Assembly (NCBI GenBank): GCA_039583875.1 | Contig: CM077159.1 | Location: 104,183,287 to 104,247,286, forward strand | DNA length: 64,000 nucleotides | Source of the DNA: Platanthera guangdongensis | Lineage: Eukaryota > Streptophyta > Magnoliopsida > Asparagales > Orchidaceae | Reading direction: 5' to 3' | Shown here: piece by piece, positions 1 to 9,675 of the stretch | Position numbering within the stretch: position 1 is the first letter of the stretch | How the letters are laid out: each line of letters begins with the position of its first letter | Made by a program: the position numbers and the translations under genes | Notes under the pieces: model-generated | What the model was told of the DNA's origin: nothing | Databases searched by the model: none | What the model saw: only the letters and a program-made list of their open reading frames with translations

Positions 1-1075
1 TGACCGAGGAGGAGATCCTGAGAATCCTGGAGGAGGTGCATTCAGGAGAGTGCGACAGTCACTCAGGGGGATGGACATTGGAAGCAAGGGTATTTTTGGC
101 AGTCCTTGAGGAAGGATGTGGCTGAGTTTGCGAGGAGGTGCCGGAAGTGTCAGCTATACGCCCCCTCCAGCTCTTGCCCGCTCAAAGGCTCTGAAGCATC
201 ACGGCACAATGTCCTTTCTCCATCTAGTGGATAGATTTGGTCGGACTTTTCCCTCCGGCTAGTGGGCAGAGGAGGTTCCTCCTGGTCATGATTGATTATT
301 TTTAAAAGTGGCTAGAGGTCAAGGCATTGGCTAATGTCACATCACAGGTCATCCGAAATTTTGTCTGGGGGAGATCATATGCAGGCACAGGCTCCCTCAG
401 GCGATCGTAATAGACAATGGACCCCAGTTTGCTAGTGAAGAGTTCATCAGCTTCTGCGCTTAGCTGGGGATAGATCATAGATTTGCCTCTGTACACCACC
501 CCAGGAGCAACGACCAGGTGGAGGCGGCCAACAAGATCACCGTGAACCTACTCAAGAAGAAGGTGGAGAACTTGAGGGGAAGCTGGATGGAATAGCTCCC
601 CTCAGTATTGTGGGCCTTGCGGATAACCTCGAACATGGCCACTGGCGAGAATTTCCCATGGATGTAAGGCAGTCTTGCTAGTGGAGTTTGAGGTTTGATC
701 GTCACGAGTCGTGGTCGCGGGTGACATGGATGAGGCTTGGATGTTGGAAAACGAAGGGGGGATATGCCTCTCATTGGATATGGTGGAAGCGCTACGTGAT
801 GTCGTAGCTATCAGGCAGGAAGAGATCAAGCGGCGGATGGTAAAATACTTTGACAAGCATATCAGGGCCAAGCAGTTCGCGGAAGGATTTCTGGTGCTGA
901 AGAAAGTGGATGCTGCGGGGAGATCTGCCCCCGTGGTAAGCTCAACTCAAATTGGGAAGGGCCCTATATTATCGAGAGGGTCCTGAGAACAGGAGGTTAC
1001 CACCTCCAAGATGTGGAGGGTAGGTCCATGAGCCACACCTGGAGCGGCGACGACTTAAAGCGCTTCTACCCATGA
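1..1075 (+). pseudogene. Tat-like integrase, C-terminal part of pol (decayed)
   Basis: Frames shift several times, but the landmarks run in the right order. A zinc-finger-like HSGECDSH is near 40, with a CRKC pair near 140. IDYF followed by KWLEVKAL near 290 matches the start of a gypsy integrase core. A segment at 711-986 resembles the integrase C-terminal region (a YFDKHIRAKQF stretch, then VLKK). The frame ends with LKRFYP and a stop at about 1073-1075. An RNA-templated integrase would insert element cDNA into the host genome; this copy cannot be functional. The 91-residue open frame at 711-986 is a surviving piece, not a host gene. Confidence 0.65.
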
Positions 1076-1179
1076 GAAGGGAGAGTAAAATTGTATATTC
1101 AAAGTCAAGTTTATTGTAATATGTTCCTCAAATTACTTCTGCTTTTACCTACTGTGAAATTCTAACGACAGGAAGATGG

Positions 1180-1418
1180 ATACTTTTGCACTACCCCAAG
1201 CCTGGCTCGGCCCCAAGTAGACACGTTGCGCAGGCTCTCATTAGCTGGCAGGTCCGAAGGCTCGCCTGTGGGGGAAAGGATTGGTTCTTGGTTCTTGGAG
1301 ACTCTTGCACTACCCAGAGCCTGGCTCGGCCCCAGGTAGACCTGCTGCGCAGGCTCTCGTTAGCTGGCAGGTCCAAAGGCTCGTTTGTGGGGGTAAGGGA
1401 CCCCGAGTGAAAGTGAGG
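1180..1418 (+). repeat. Tandem repeat, two units of about 119 bp
   Basis: Two direct copies start at about 1188 and 1307. Both carry GCACTACCC, then CCTGGCTCGGCCCC, then GCGCAGGCTCTC, then TTAGCTGGCAGGTCC. They lie just downstream of the integrase stop, where Tat elements often have tandem repeats. Confidence 0.85.
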
Positions 1419-1426
1419 GTTAGAAC

Positions 1427-3213
1427 TGAAATACTTTAGAGGGGGGGGAGGTGAATAGAGTATCTTTAAAACCTTTAATGCTTTTTGCTGATTAATAAAA
1501 ACAACAGAGTTGGGAAGCTATTTGATACCATAATTTGGCTGAGAGTAAAAAGAAGTCCTAAGATAAATTAACCTATCATAGGCACAGCAGAAATTAAACT
1601 ATCACATGCACAACAACCTAACTAGCACAGGCACAGCAAGAACAAAAGAAAAAGATGGCAACCAAATAATACAAGAATTTTATAGTGGTTCCCCAACCTA
1701 GGTACATCCACTCTTCTACCACCATGGTAGGAATCCACTCAAGTTTTTGATCAGGTGACTGCCACTAATGATCTTTTGATCAGGTGCTCAAAAACCAATC
1801 CCAAGTCTTTTGATCAGGTGACTTGCAACCAAGGAATAACTTTTGAAGAGAGTTACAGAACACTTTGTACAGTGAGGGGATGAGAGAGTGATGGTGTCTT
1901 CTCTTTCTCAAATACAACTGAGAAGACTTAGTGGATCTTTGATGTTAACAAATCTCCCCCTGAGTTATAGAGTTGTTCAAGAAGATTGAGATTTGCTTCA
2001 GGGTGAGTAGGTCACAATCTTTTAGCCTTGACCAGAGTCGATCCATGAACTTCTTGACTGATAAAGGTTTGTTGTCCTTGAAGAATTATGGAATGAAGAA
2101 TGAAGAAGACTATTGATTTGTATGGATGTTCTTCTTCTTCTTCAGTATCTTGAATTATTTTTCTAGTCTGGGCTTCTTGTTTCTGGACTATATGTCTGTG
2201 TTATTCTTTGCTGTCTTTATTCTCATCTATATCTGAGAAGGAGGAAGAAATCCCTTTTATATTTTCTATGAAATTTTCCTTTGAATTTTTGAATTCCTTG
2301 CTTCATTGATTGCTGACAGCCTTGAGAATGTCTGCATTAATTGATTTCCCCAACTGTCCCATTGAAAAAAGACAAGTAATTATCCTGATGAATACCATAA
2401 TTAATGTTGCTTCTATCGGTAATATTTAGAGAATATTAAGCATTGATAATTCAGGAATTACTGCAATAAAATAAGGACAGAAGGAGGGAAACGTTCAAGT
2501 CTGGATCTGCACATAAATCGTTGAGCAGAGAACAGAATTCATCATCCTAGGTCCAGAGTTCGTCGAGTTGAGAAGTCATGTTCGTTGATCAGATAATTAT
2601 TGTTCGTCGACCTGAGATACAAGATCGTCGACCTAAGAACAGTTAACTGCTTTATCTAGAACCTTGCCAATTCTGTGCATCAAGATCGTCGAGCTGAGAA
2701 TCTAACTTCGTCGACTAGTGTTCAGAGAAATGATTCTTGGACTTTAGAATGTTGAAGTAGAGTATCTAGAAATCGTCGACATGAGAACTGCTAACTGCTA
2801 CTTGATAAAACTTATCAAGACTGTGGTCTAAGTTCGTCGAGCTGAGAACTTTAATTCGTCGACTGGAGTTCAAAGAAATGATTCTGGACTTGGAATGTTG
2901 AAGTAGAGCATCCAGAAATTGTCGACCTGAGAACTAAGTTCGTCGAGCTCAACTCAGAGAATTTTCTCTGAGTTTGTCGAGCTGAGCACGACTTTCGTCG
3001 AGCTGAGTTCGACGAACATCGAACTAATTTCCTGAGTCTTTGAAATTTCTCTAAGTCTTGAGTCTTCTGCAGTCTGCTGATGGCTGGTCCAAGTAATGTT
3101 GACTTAAAGGACATGACCTAAACTCTAGGACACAAACATAACCCTGGCTATACATGTTGGGTTAAACATTCTAGTTTAGTGAACCTAGCCCAAATCCAAC
3201 TAGGGATCCAACA
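1427..3213 (-). repeat. Sirevirus-like 3' LTR
   Basis: On the minus strand it begins TGTTGGATCCC at 3213, next to a polypurine tract. It ends near 1427 as CCCCTCTAAAGTATTTCA; this end is my best estimate because no second LTR is available. Length is about 1.79 kb. It contains a dense run of TCGTCGAGCTGAG-like words (see the repeat at 2530-3020). No coding capacity is seen. Confidence 0.6.
2530..3020. repeat. Dispersed TTCGTCGA(G/C)CTGAG word array in the Sirevirus LTR
   Basis: About a dozen copies of a short CpG-containing word, TTCGTCGAGCTGAGAA or close variants (TCGTCGACCTGAG, TCGTCGACATGAG), are spaced 20-60 bp apart. One pair at 2994-3016 forms an inverted repeat with arms TTCGTCGA and TCGACGAA. 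The words sit in the U3/R part of the LTR. Confidence 0.8.
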
Positions 3214-3227
3214 GTCTCCGCCTATTT
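3214..3227 (-). other. Polypurine tract of the Sirevirus-like element
   Basis: The minus strand reads AAATAGGCGGAGAC directly before the LTR start TGTTGGA. This is where plus-strand DNA synthesis is primed. Confidence 0.7.
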
Positions 3228-3390
3228 GGGTGAAATCACTAATTATAGACACAAAACACTTACAAAGTAAGAAAAATATATCTGGCAGGAAATTTAAAAA
3301 TATGCACCAGATATATATACAGTGAGCTTTGTATCAGGAAATGAATAAGCAGTTTTTTAAGACAAACAGAAAGATTAAACAGATTAAAAC

Positions 3391-3533
3391 TCATTTTTTC
3401 TTCTTTGGCTCCTTGTGCTTCTCCTCTTTAGCTTTTTCACAATGCTGTGTAAACTTGATTTCCCTGTATGAATTTGCTGCTTGAGTCTTTGTCATTGTCA
3501 TATCAGCTGCTCCAATAATATTAAGGGAAGTAG
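3391..3533 (-). pseudogene. C-terminal end of the env-like ORF (severed from 10818-12660)
   Basis: This is the last roughly 45 codons of the large ORF whose upstream part lies at 10818-12660. The frame continues exactly across the chromovirus once one AGTAG copy is removed. The tail is lysine-rich (KEEKHKEPKKKK) and stops at 3391-3393, 177 bp before the 3' LTR. The AGTAG target duplication is 3529-3533. Confidence 0.7.
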
Positions 3534-4671
3534 TGATGTAGGGTTATCCGGAAACGGAGATCTCTGCGAAGCTATCGCTCTCCCTACGCACAACACGTCG
3601 TAGATCTACCGCACCTACACAACACCTATCGCCCACAATAGTCCTCGTCACAAAACGCAGCACAAACAATGAGGGAGGAATGGTCGACTCGAAAATGACA
3701 ATCGGAAATTTGAGTCGGAATATTCCCCAAGAAAACACAAAGGTTGCCACTCCTTTTTGAGAGCAAGACCAAGGCTATAGGCCAAGATCCGCTCAAGCAA
3801 ATAGGATCCACCCGATCCGGAATTAAAAAGCCTTGCAACGGCGATTTCGATTCAAAACTTGCAGCAATTAGATTAAAGATCCGGAGAAAACGATTTGTGA
3901 AAATCCACCACAACTAAGGAGAAGAATCATACAAGGAGGAGGTAAGGGATTACCCAACCAGAAAGCTTTCACACGAGATAACTGTGGGAGAATCACTCTC
4001 TCCACGGATCCACCGGCGTCACACCGAATGGTTTGCAACCTTCTTCCAAGGAGTCGCACCGAAGGAAGCCACGCCGGAGTCGCACCGAACGGGGATAGAG
4101 GAGGAAAGGCTTGGCTTCACACCAAAGGGGAGGGGGCGGCTATGGACTTCTCCATGGTGGCCAAAATTTCCACAAGGGGGTTTTTTTAGGTTTCTTTTCC
4201 AATTGCTTTAACTCTTCATGATAGCCTCCTTTAAATAGGAGTTACAAATAAGCCTTAGCTCTTCATGATGGAGATTTAATCTCATCCATCCGAATGGCTA
4301 ATAGGAGTTACAAATAAGCCTTAGCCCTTCATGATGGAGATTTAATCTCATCCATCTGAATGGCTAATTGCACACCAAAACTAAAATAGTTCAAATTGAA
4401 AATACAACAACACATGCAATGAATATAAAATTATCACATAAGCATAGGATAATTTTATATTCCAATTATAAAATAAAGTGCACGAAAAGGAAATAAATAA
4501 AACTAAGGCGTTGCCGTGGCGGTAGTACGGCGCGGGCGGAGGTTGTAGCGTAGCCGTCCGTTAGCGTCATTGTGCCGCCTCACGTCCTTGAGTCGTATGG
4601 CCTTAGCAACCGGATCATCAACAGCATCATCAGCATCGTCTTCAACTGGTGGAGGAGGGGCCACGCCATCA
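3534..4671 (-). repeat. Chromovirus 3' LTR
   Basis: It matches 9676-10812 and 62023-63160 end to end. The last ~56 codons of pol, with the stop at 4503-4505, lie inside it. Internally it has two near-identical ~65-bp segments (TAGGAGTTACAAATAAGCC ...) near 4230-4370. Confidence 0.93.
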
Positions 4672-5996
4672 ATCCTCCCCCGCTCAAATGCAGGCATCTC
4701 CGTTGCGTGGTCCAAGCGATAGCGGTGAAGGAGAGCGGCATCCAAACCCTGCAGCTCCATCTCGAGTACCCAAGAGTCATCCGAAGGGGGCCGATCACGC
4801 CAACGGATGAGAAATCGGTGGGTGTCGCCATCAGCAGTGGTAACGGGCTCAGCATCAAGTATCATCTCTAGAGTGGAAAACGTCCGTGGAAACCTGGGGA
4901 ACATATTAGCAGTAGGCAGGAAAGAAGGCAACTTACCATCCGATGATATACCTGTGGGGACCGAAAGAGAGAGATCATCCGTACTACCACTCCCCAACCC
5001 ATGAGAATTTTTAGTGGGAGAAGAAGACGACAAAGAAATCATCTCTTGTGGTGGTGACACAAACATCGTTAAATCCGAAACAATAAAAATGGGGGAGATA
5101 CCCCAATCAGCAGGCAAGTCCAAAACGAAAGCGTTGTCACCTAGCTTTTTAATAATCCGAAAAGGGCCGGTGCGCTTTGGTGCTAACTTTTTAATGGTGC
5201 TAGTTGACAAGCGTTCGGGAACCAAACGGACTAAAACTAGATCGCTAATTTTGAAGTCTGATACTCTCATATGTAAATTAGCGTGCGCTTGATAAGAGTC
5301 GTATTGCGTAGTCAAGGTGTCCCGTATACGTGCGTGTAAATCATGGATGTGCTGGGCGAAGGATTGTGCAAACTGACTTGCCTTATACGTTGGGGGCAAC
5401 TGCACCAAGTCAAGCGGCACAGGAGCCTTATACCCGTGGACAATCTCATTTGGAGACAGACCCGTAGACCGATTCTTGGAATTATTGTAGGCTAATTGGG
5501 CATGGGGAAGGAGAAGATCCCAAGTGCTCTTGTGATCACTCACGAGGCATCGTAACAAATTTCCTAAGCTCCAATTAACCACTTCCGTCTGCCCATCAGT
5601 TTGGGGATGATAGGCAGAGGAAAACAATAATTTCGTTCCCATTAATATCCAAAGAGTCTTCCAAAAATAACTAGTGAATTTTACGTCCCTATCTGATACT
5701 ATGGTCTTTGGCACTCCACGGTGACTAACGACTTCTTTAAAATAAAGTTTAGCGACGTGAGACGCATCATTCGTCCTACTGCACGGGATGAAATAAGCTA
5801 TCTTTGAAAACCTATCCACAACTACAAAAATTGAGTCGTGACGGCGTAGGGTAACGGGGAGGCCTAATACAAAATCCATACTAACGTCGACCCAAGGCAT
5901 GGAAGGAATAGGCAAGGGTGTATATAATCCTACGTTGGTTTTACTACCCTTAGATACCTGGCATGTGCGGCAGCTACTCTCTACCTGTCCCACCAT
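4503..5996 (-). CDS. Chromovirus integrase with chromodomain-like C-terminus
   Basis: 497 residues are open. The CRTC half of the zinc finger is at the start. The catalytic triad is visible: D in DVSMDF (~residue 39), D in SDRDVKF (~103), and E in DGQTEVVN (~139). A GPFRIIKKLG (GPF/Y) module follows near residue 280. A chromodomain-like FLIRWRDRPPSDDSWV is near residue 395; this type of domain reads histone marks and steers integration. The protein ends in a basic tail encoded inside the LTR. The upstream frame is separated by a single-base frameshift at about 6014-6018. One site in the E region reads NWSL where NRTL is usual. Confidence 0.88.
   Translation of the reverse strand: MVGQVESSCRTCQVSKGSKTNVGLYTPLPIPSMPWVDVSMDFVLGLPVTLRRHDSIFVVVDRFSKIAYFIPCSRTNDASHVAKLYFKEVVSHRGVPKTIVSDRDVKFTSYFWKTLWILMGTKLLFSSAYHPQTDGQTEVVNWSLGNLLRCLVSDHKSTWDLLLPHAQLAYNNSKNRSTGLSPNEIVHGYKAPVPLDLVQLPPTYKASQFAQSFAQHIHDLHARIRDTLTTQYDSYQAHANLHMRVSDFKISDLVLVRLVPERLSTSTIKKLAPKRTGPFRIIKKLGDNAFVLDLPADWGISPIFIVSDLTMFVSPPQEMISLSSSSPTKNSHGLGSGSTDDLSLSVPTGISSDGKLPSFLPTANMFPRFPRTFSTLEMILDAEPVTTADGDTHRFLIRWRDRPPSDDSWVLEMELQGLDAALLHRYRLDHATEMPAFERGRIDGVAPPPPVEDDADDAVDDPVAKAIRLKDVRRHNDANGRLRYNLRPRRTTATATP
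4672..4685 (-). other. Polypurine tract of the chromovirus
   Basis: The minus strand reads GAGCGGGGGAGGAT directly before the 3' LTR start TGATGGCG. Confidence 0.85.
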
Positions 5997-6693
5997 AACC
6001 CTCAGTTTTGGCCAATAGAATGTCTTCGACTAACGTAATGGTCTTATCTCTACCGAAGTGGCCACTCAACCATCCGCTATGCAACTCCCATATGATATGT
6101 AGTCGTAACGATGACTGTGTAATACATAGTTTCCCGTTCCTAAACAGGTAACCGTCCTTGATGACGTAGGCAGATATCGTCGTAGGGGAGCTATCCTGGG
6201 CAGAAAGATAGAAGTCCTGGAAGTCAGGACACGTGGCGTACTCATCCTTAATCCGCTCAAAGCCTATAACATGTACTTCTATAGAGGTGAGTAAAAGGGT
6301 AAGACGACTAAGGGCGTCCACGACTCGGTTATCAGCTCCCTTAAGGTGCTTGAGATTAAACGTGTAACCTTGTAGGAAAGCGACCCACTTAGCGTGACGT
6401 GGGCTGATCTTATGCTGGCTGTTGATGAAACGTAAAGCCTCATGATCGGAGAGGATCACAAACTCCTTGGAGAGGAGATAGTGCCTCCAATGGTGTAGAC
6501 ATCGGACTACAGCATAAAACTCCCTATCGTAATTTGAGTAGTTCAGCTTAGGGCCGGACAACTTCTCGCTAAAATAACTAACGGGATGGCCCTCCTGGCT
6601 CAAGACACCTCCAATCCCGACCCCAGATGCCTTGCATGTGAGCTCAAAGACTTTAGCAAAGTCAGGTAGACGTAAGGCAGGTGCCTCCGTCAT
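5974..6693 (-). pseudogene. Chromovirus RNase H and integrase zinc-finger start
   Basis: This continues the frame of 6697-9354 after one TAG stop. The RNase H reads GVGIGGVLSQEGHP and later YAVVRCLHHWRHYL, then SDHEALRF. The residue that should be the first catalytic Asp (CDASG) is Lys here (TCKASG, ~6637). The integrase His pair HSGWLSGH is near the end. The frame is lost at about 6015, with the last residues being out-of-frame sequence. Confidence 0.82.
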
Positions 6694-6696
6694 AAG

Positions 6697-9354
6697 CTAT
6701 TTGATTCGTTCAAAAGCATGGGTGGCGGACTTCGTCCACGTAAACTCTCCCTTCTTCATACAGTCCGTGATAGGCGCCATAATACTACTGAAGTCTCGTA
6801 TGAAACGACGATAAAATGTGGCTAACCCATGGAAACTACGCACCTCACGTAGGGTGGTTGGCACGGGCCAGTCCTTAATAACCTGAACCTTGCCCGGATC
6901 GACTCGGATACCCTCGGAGCCGACTATATAGCCTAAGAACTCTACCTCAGAGACATAGAAAGTGCATTTCTTAAGGTTGAGAAATAACGTCTCCTTCCGC
7001 AGGGTGGAAAGGATCACTCTCATGTGGGAGATGTGCTCGGTAGTAGAGGTGCTATAAATCAGAATATCGTCGAAGTAGACGACAATGAACTTTCCCATGA
7101 ATGGCTGAAAGACATGTGTCATCATCCGGGAGAAGGTACTAGGGGCATTGGACAACCCAAAGGGCATCACAAGCCATTCGTACAGACCATCCTTCGACTT
7201 AAATGCCATCTTCCACTCATCGCCCTCTCGTATCCTAATCTGGTGATAGCCACTCCGAAGATCTAATTTGGAGAACACGGTGGCTCCAGACAAGACATCC
7301 AACAAATCATCTAGGCGGAGAATGGGGAACCTATACTTGATGGTGATTTTGTTGATAGCCCGGCTATCAACGCACATCCTCCATGTACCATCCTTATTGG
7401 GGGCAAGTAGGGCTGGCACAGCACATGGACTCATACTAGTCCGAATAAAACCCTTCGCTAGCAAGCCCTCGATCTGAGACTGCAACTCTAGGTGAGCCGC
7501 GGGGTGGAGTCGATAATGGGGCTGATTTGGCAAGGAAGACCCCGGGATGAGATCTATCACATGCTGGATATTCCTAAGCGGGGGTAACGTGGACGGCAAC
7601 TCATCCGGGTACACGTCCCTATACTCCTCCAACAGTACCCGTAACTCACTAGGTAGCTCATCCAAAATGCTAGAATCGTGCTTCGCACTCAAGAGGACTA
7701 GCGCATACATAATTCCATCAAAGAACGGATCTCTCTCAAACTCTTTCCTACCAACGAGGTTCAACGTTTTCCGTTCTACCGGGATAGTGGTGTCCTTAGC
7801 CAAGACTACGGGCTCCTTCGGGACGGTTGGCTTCAAAGTGATGGTTTTGCCATTGAATTTGAACTCATAAGTGTTGGCTCTACCAAAATGGGTAACATCA
7901 TGGTCGTATAGCCAAGGGCGGCCTAACAACACATGACAAGCGTCCATCGGAAGGACATCACACCACACCTCATCAATGTAGGATTTGAATGAGAGTGGGA
8001 CCAGGCATCGCTTGGTAACGGGTACAGAGAGCTTGTTGATCCAAGCGACCTGGTATGGGGTCGGGTGTGTTTCTGTGATCAAGGACATACGTGCAACGAC
8101 GTTCTCAGATACGACATTCACGCAGCTACCACTATCAATAATCAACTTGAAAAGCTTCTCGCCACTCTTAAAAATCAGAGAAAATATGCTCGTCCTCTTC
8201 CAATCATCTAATGGACGAGGAGTGGTCAAAATACAACGCATCCCCATAAGGGGGTGATCGTCTTCTAAGTCACTAGGGACTCCTTCGGGGTCACTCTCCT
8301 CGGCGGCCTCGTATACGTAATCGTCAGGGTCGGTAGTTGGCTCTAATAAGGCTAGTGTTTTTGTCTTTGTTGGGCATTCGTAGGCATAGTGGCCTTGAAT
8401 GCCGCAAGAGTAACAAGTGGTGTTATCCTTGCTAACCTTCCCGATAGGGACACGCTCACTCGCAGGGTTCTTGGAGTTCCTAGCGGTGATCACAATTGAC
8501 TTCGACTCGTTAGATTTAAACTTTCCCTTATCAGGATATGTGGAAGAAGATGCCCCAGTGGTGGACTTGTTCTTCGCATGAGCGTAACGGGAGTGAGCCT
8601 TAGAGGCTAGGTGTTTTTCAATGTCCAAGGCGGCATTGAAAGTCGTGTTCAAGTCCGTATGCCCATATCGCAAGAGCTTCCTTTGGATATCGGGGTTAAG
8701 GCCCTTTCGAAATCTAGGTAAAGTGACTTCGGGGATCTCCCTAAGGTCACATCGCACCATTCGGTCCTTAAGTTCACCCATATATTCAGCTACCGAGCTT
8801 GAGCCCTGCCGCAGAGTGGCAAGCTCATCGAACATCTGTGTCCGATGGTACGCAGGAACGTACTGATCGGTCAACAGGTTCTTCATTACTGGCCAACCTA
8901 TAAGGGGTGTTCCGTGTCCGGTTCCTAATCTTCGCTCCTCATTCAGCCAGAACGTCTTTGCACGACCTGTTAACTTCATCCGGGCAACTTGGACCTTTTG
9001 GGGATCCGTCAGGTTGTGCCACTCAAAGTAACACTCCATATCCACAGTCCAGTTAAGGAAGATTTGGGGGTCTCCCATGCCATCATACGTGGGGGCATTT
9101 ATCTTAATGGCCCTAGTAATGTCAAAGTCTCGCTCGGGGCGGTGTCCCCTAGGGGGCACCCGTGGGGAGTCCCCATCAGAATCCGAATCAGAGTTATGTT
9201 GGTGCCGGTTGGGCCGGTCAACATTAACGGGTGGCGGGGGTGGCCTAGCTTGGTTTTGTAGGATCTGGGCTAAGACGTTCCTAAGCTCAGCCATTTCAGC
9301 ACGAAGACCCTCTATAGCCGTGGTGTTGGGATCACCATGCTCGTTCGCAGCCAT
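6697..9354 (-). CDS. Chromovirus gag, protease and reverse transcriptase
   Basis: 885 residues begin at an ATG with a 321-bp leader. Order: an N-terminal coiled-coil-like stretch and SDSD-rich linker, the gag capsid region (residues ~80-260), the CCHC zinc knuckle CYSCGIQGHYAYEC (~314), the aspartic protease motif IIDSGS (~405), and the reverse transcriptase with RMCVDSRAINKIT and the active-site YFDDILIY (~760). SFHGLATFYRRF follows. It ends at FERIK with a TAG where Gln is expected; the RNase H continues in the same frame. Gag forms the particle; protease and RT mature it and copy its RNA. Confidence 0.92.
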   Translation of the reverse strand: MAANEHGDPNTTAIEGLRAEMAELRNVLAQILQNQARPPPPPVNVDRPNRHQHNSDSDSDGDSPRVPPRGHRPERDFDITRAIKINAPTYDGMGDPQIFLNWTVDMECYFEWHNLTDPQKVQVARMKLTGRAKTFWLNEERRLGTGHGTPLIGWPVMKNLLTDQYVPAYHRTQMFDELATLRQGSSSVAEYMGELKDRMVRCDLREIPEVTLPRFRKGLNPDIQRKLLRYGHTDLNTTFNAALDIEKHLASKAHSRYAHAKNKSTTGASSSTYPDKGKFKSNESKSIVITARNSKNPASERVPIGKVSKDNTTCYSCGIQGHYAYECPTKTKTLALLEPTTDPDDYVYEAAEESDPEGVPSDLEDDHPLMGMRCILTTPRPLDDWKRTSIFSLIFKSGEKLFKLIIDSGSCVNVVSENVVARMSLITETHPTPYQVAWINKLSVPVTKRCLVPLSFKSYIDEVWCDVLPMDACHVLLGRPWLYDHDVTHFGRANTYEFKFNGKTITLKPTVPKEPVVLAKDTTIPVERKTLNLVGRKEFERDPFFDGIMYALVLLSAKHDSSILDELPSELRVLLEEYRDVYPDELPSTLPPLRNIQHVIDLIPGSSLPNQPHYRLHPAAHLELQSQIEGLLAKGFIRTSMSPCAVPALLAPNKDGTWRMCVDSRAINKITIKYRFPILRLDDLLDVLSGATVFSKLDLRSGYHQIRIREGDEWKMAFKSKDGLYEWLVMPFGLSNAPSTFSRMMTHVFQPFMGKFIVVYFDDILIYSTSTTEHISHMRVILSTLRKETLFLNLKKCTFYVSEVEFLGYIVGSEGIRVDPGKVQVIKDWPVPTTLREVRSFHGLATFYRRFIRDFSSIMAPITDCMKKGEFTWTKSATHAFERIK

Positions 9355-9660
9355 ACTAGACGTAGACGGGGTTGCGTACTCCGTTCATAGCCTTGTGCGC
9401 ATTCAGGTTTGGGAGGCCCCGGGCAAGATGATTTTTCCTAGGGCTGTAGCTATATTGAAAATAAGATATTTTTATATATTCCCAAAGTGAATAACACGTA
9501 GATCGTTAAATTTTTTTTTTTTTTGAAATTTTGCTGAAAAATAAAGATTTCAGCCCGCTATTGGCAGACCACAGAAAATAATTTTTTTGATTTTCTAACG
9601 ATCCGATCTCCAACAAGGAACGCAGAGAGGATGTTTGCAACGTGAAAGTTGAAACGACCG

Positions 9661-9672
9661 CCTCTGATACCA
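9661..9672 (-). other. Primer binding site, tRNA-iMet (chromovirus)
   Basis: The minus strand reads TGGTATCAGAGG, 3 bases downstream of the 5' LTR. It matches the 3' end of initiator Met tRNA except at the last base. Confidence 0.9.
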
Positions 9673-9675
9673 AAT

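Larger units (their letters stand above)
1..1426 (+). mobile_element. Tat-type Ty3/gypsy element, 3' fragment
   Basis: The left edge of the window cuts this element. Visible parts are a decayed integrase gene to about 1075 and a 3' non-coding stretch with a tandem repeat. The long untranslated tail with tandem repeats between pol and the 3' LTR is typical of Tat elements. No LTR is visible: the Sirevirus LTR interrupts at about 1427. It is the oldest layer seen, judging by its many stops and frameshifts. Confidence 0.7.

Noticed and set aside
711..986. Possible small host gene
   Set aside because: The sequence matches the C-terminal region of a Tat-like integrase in the correct order within the element.
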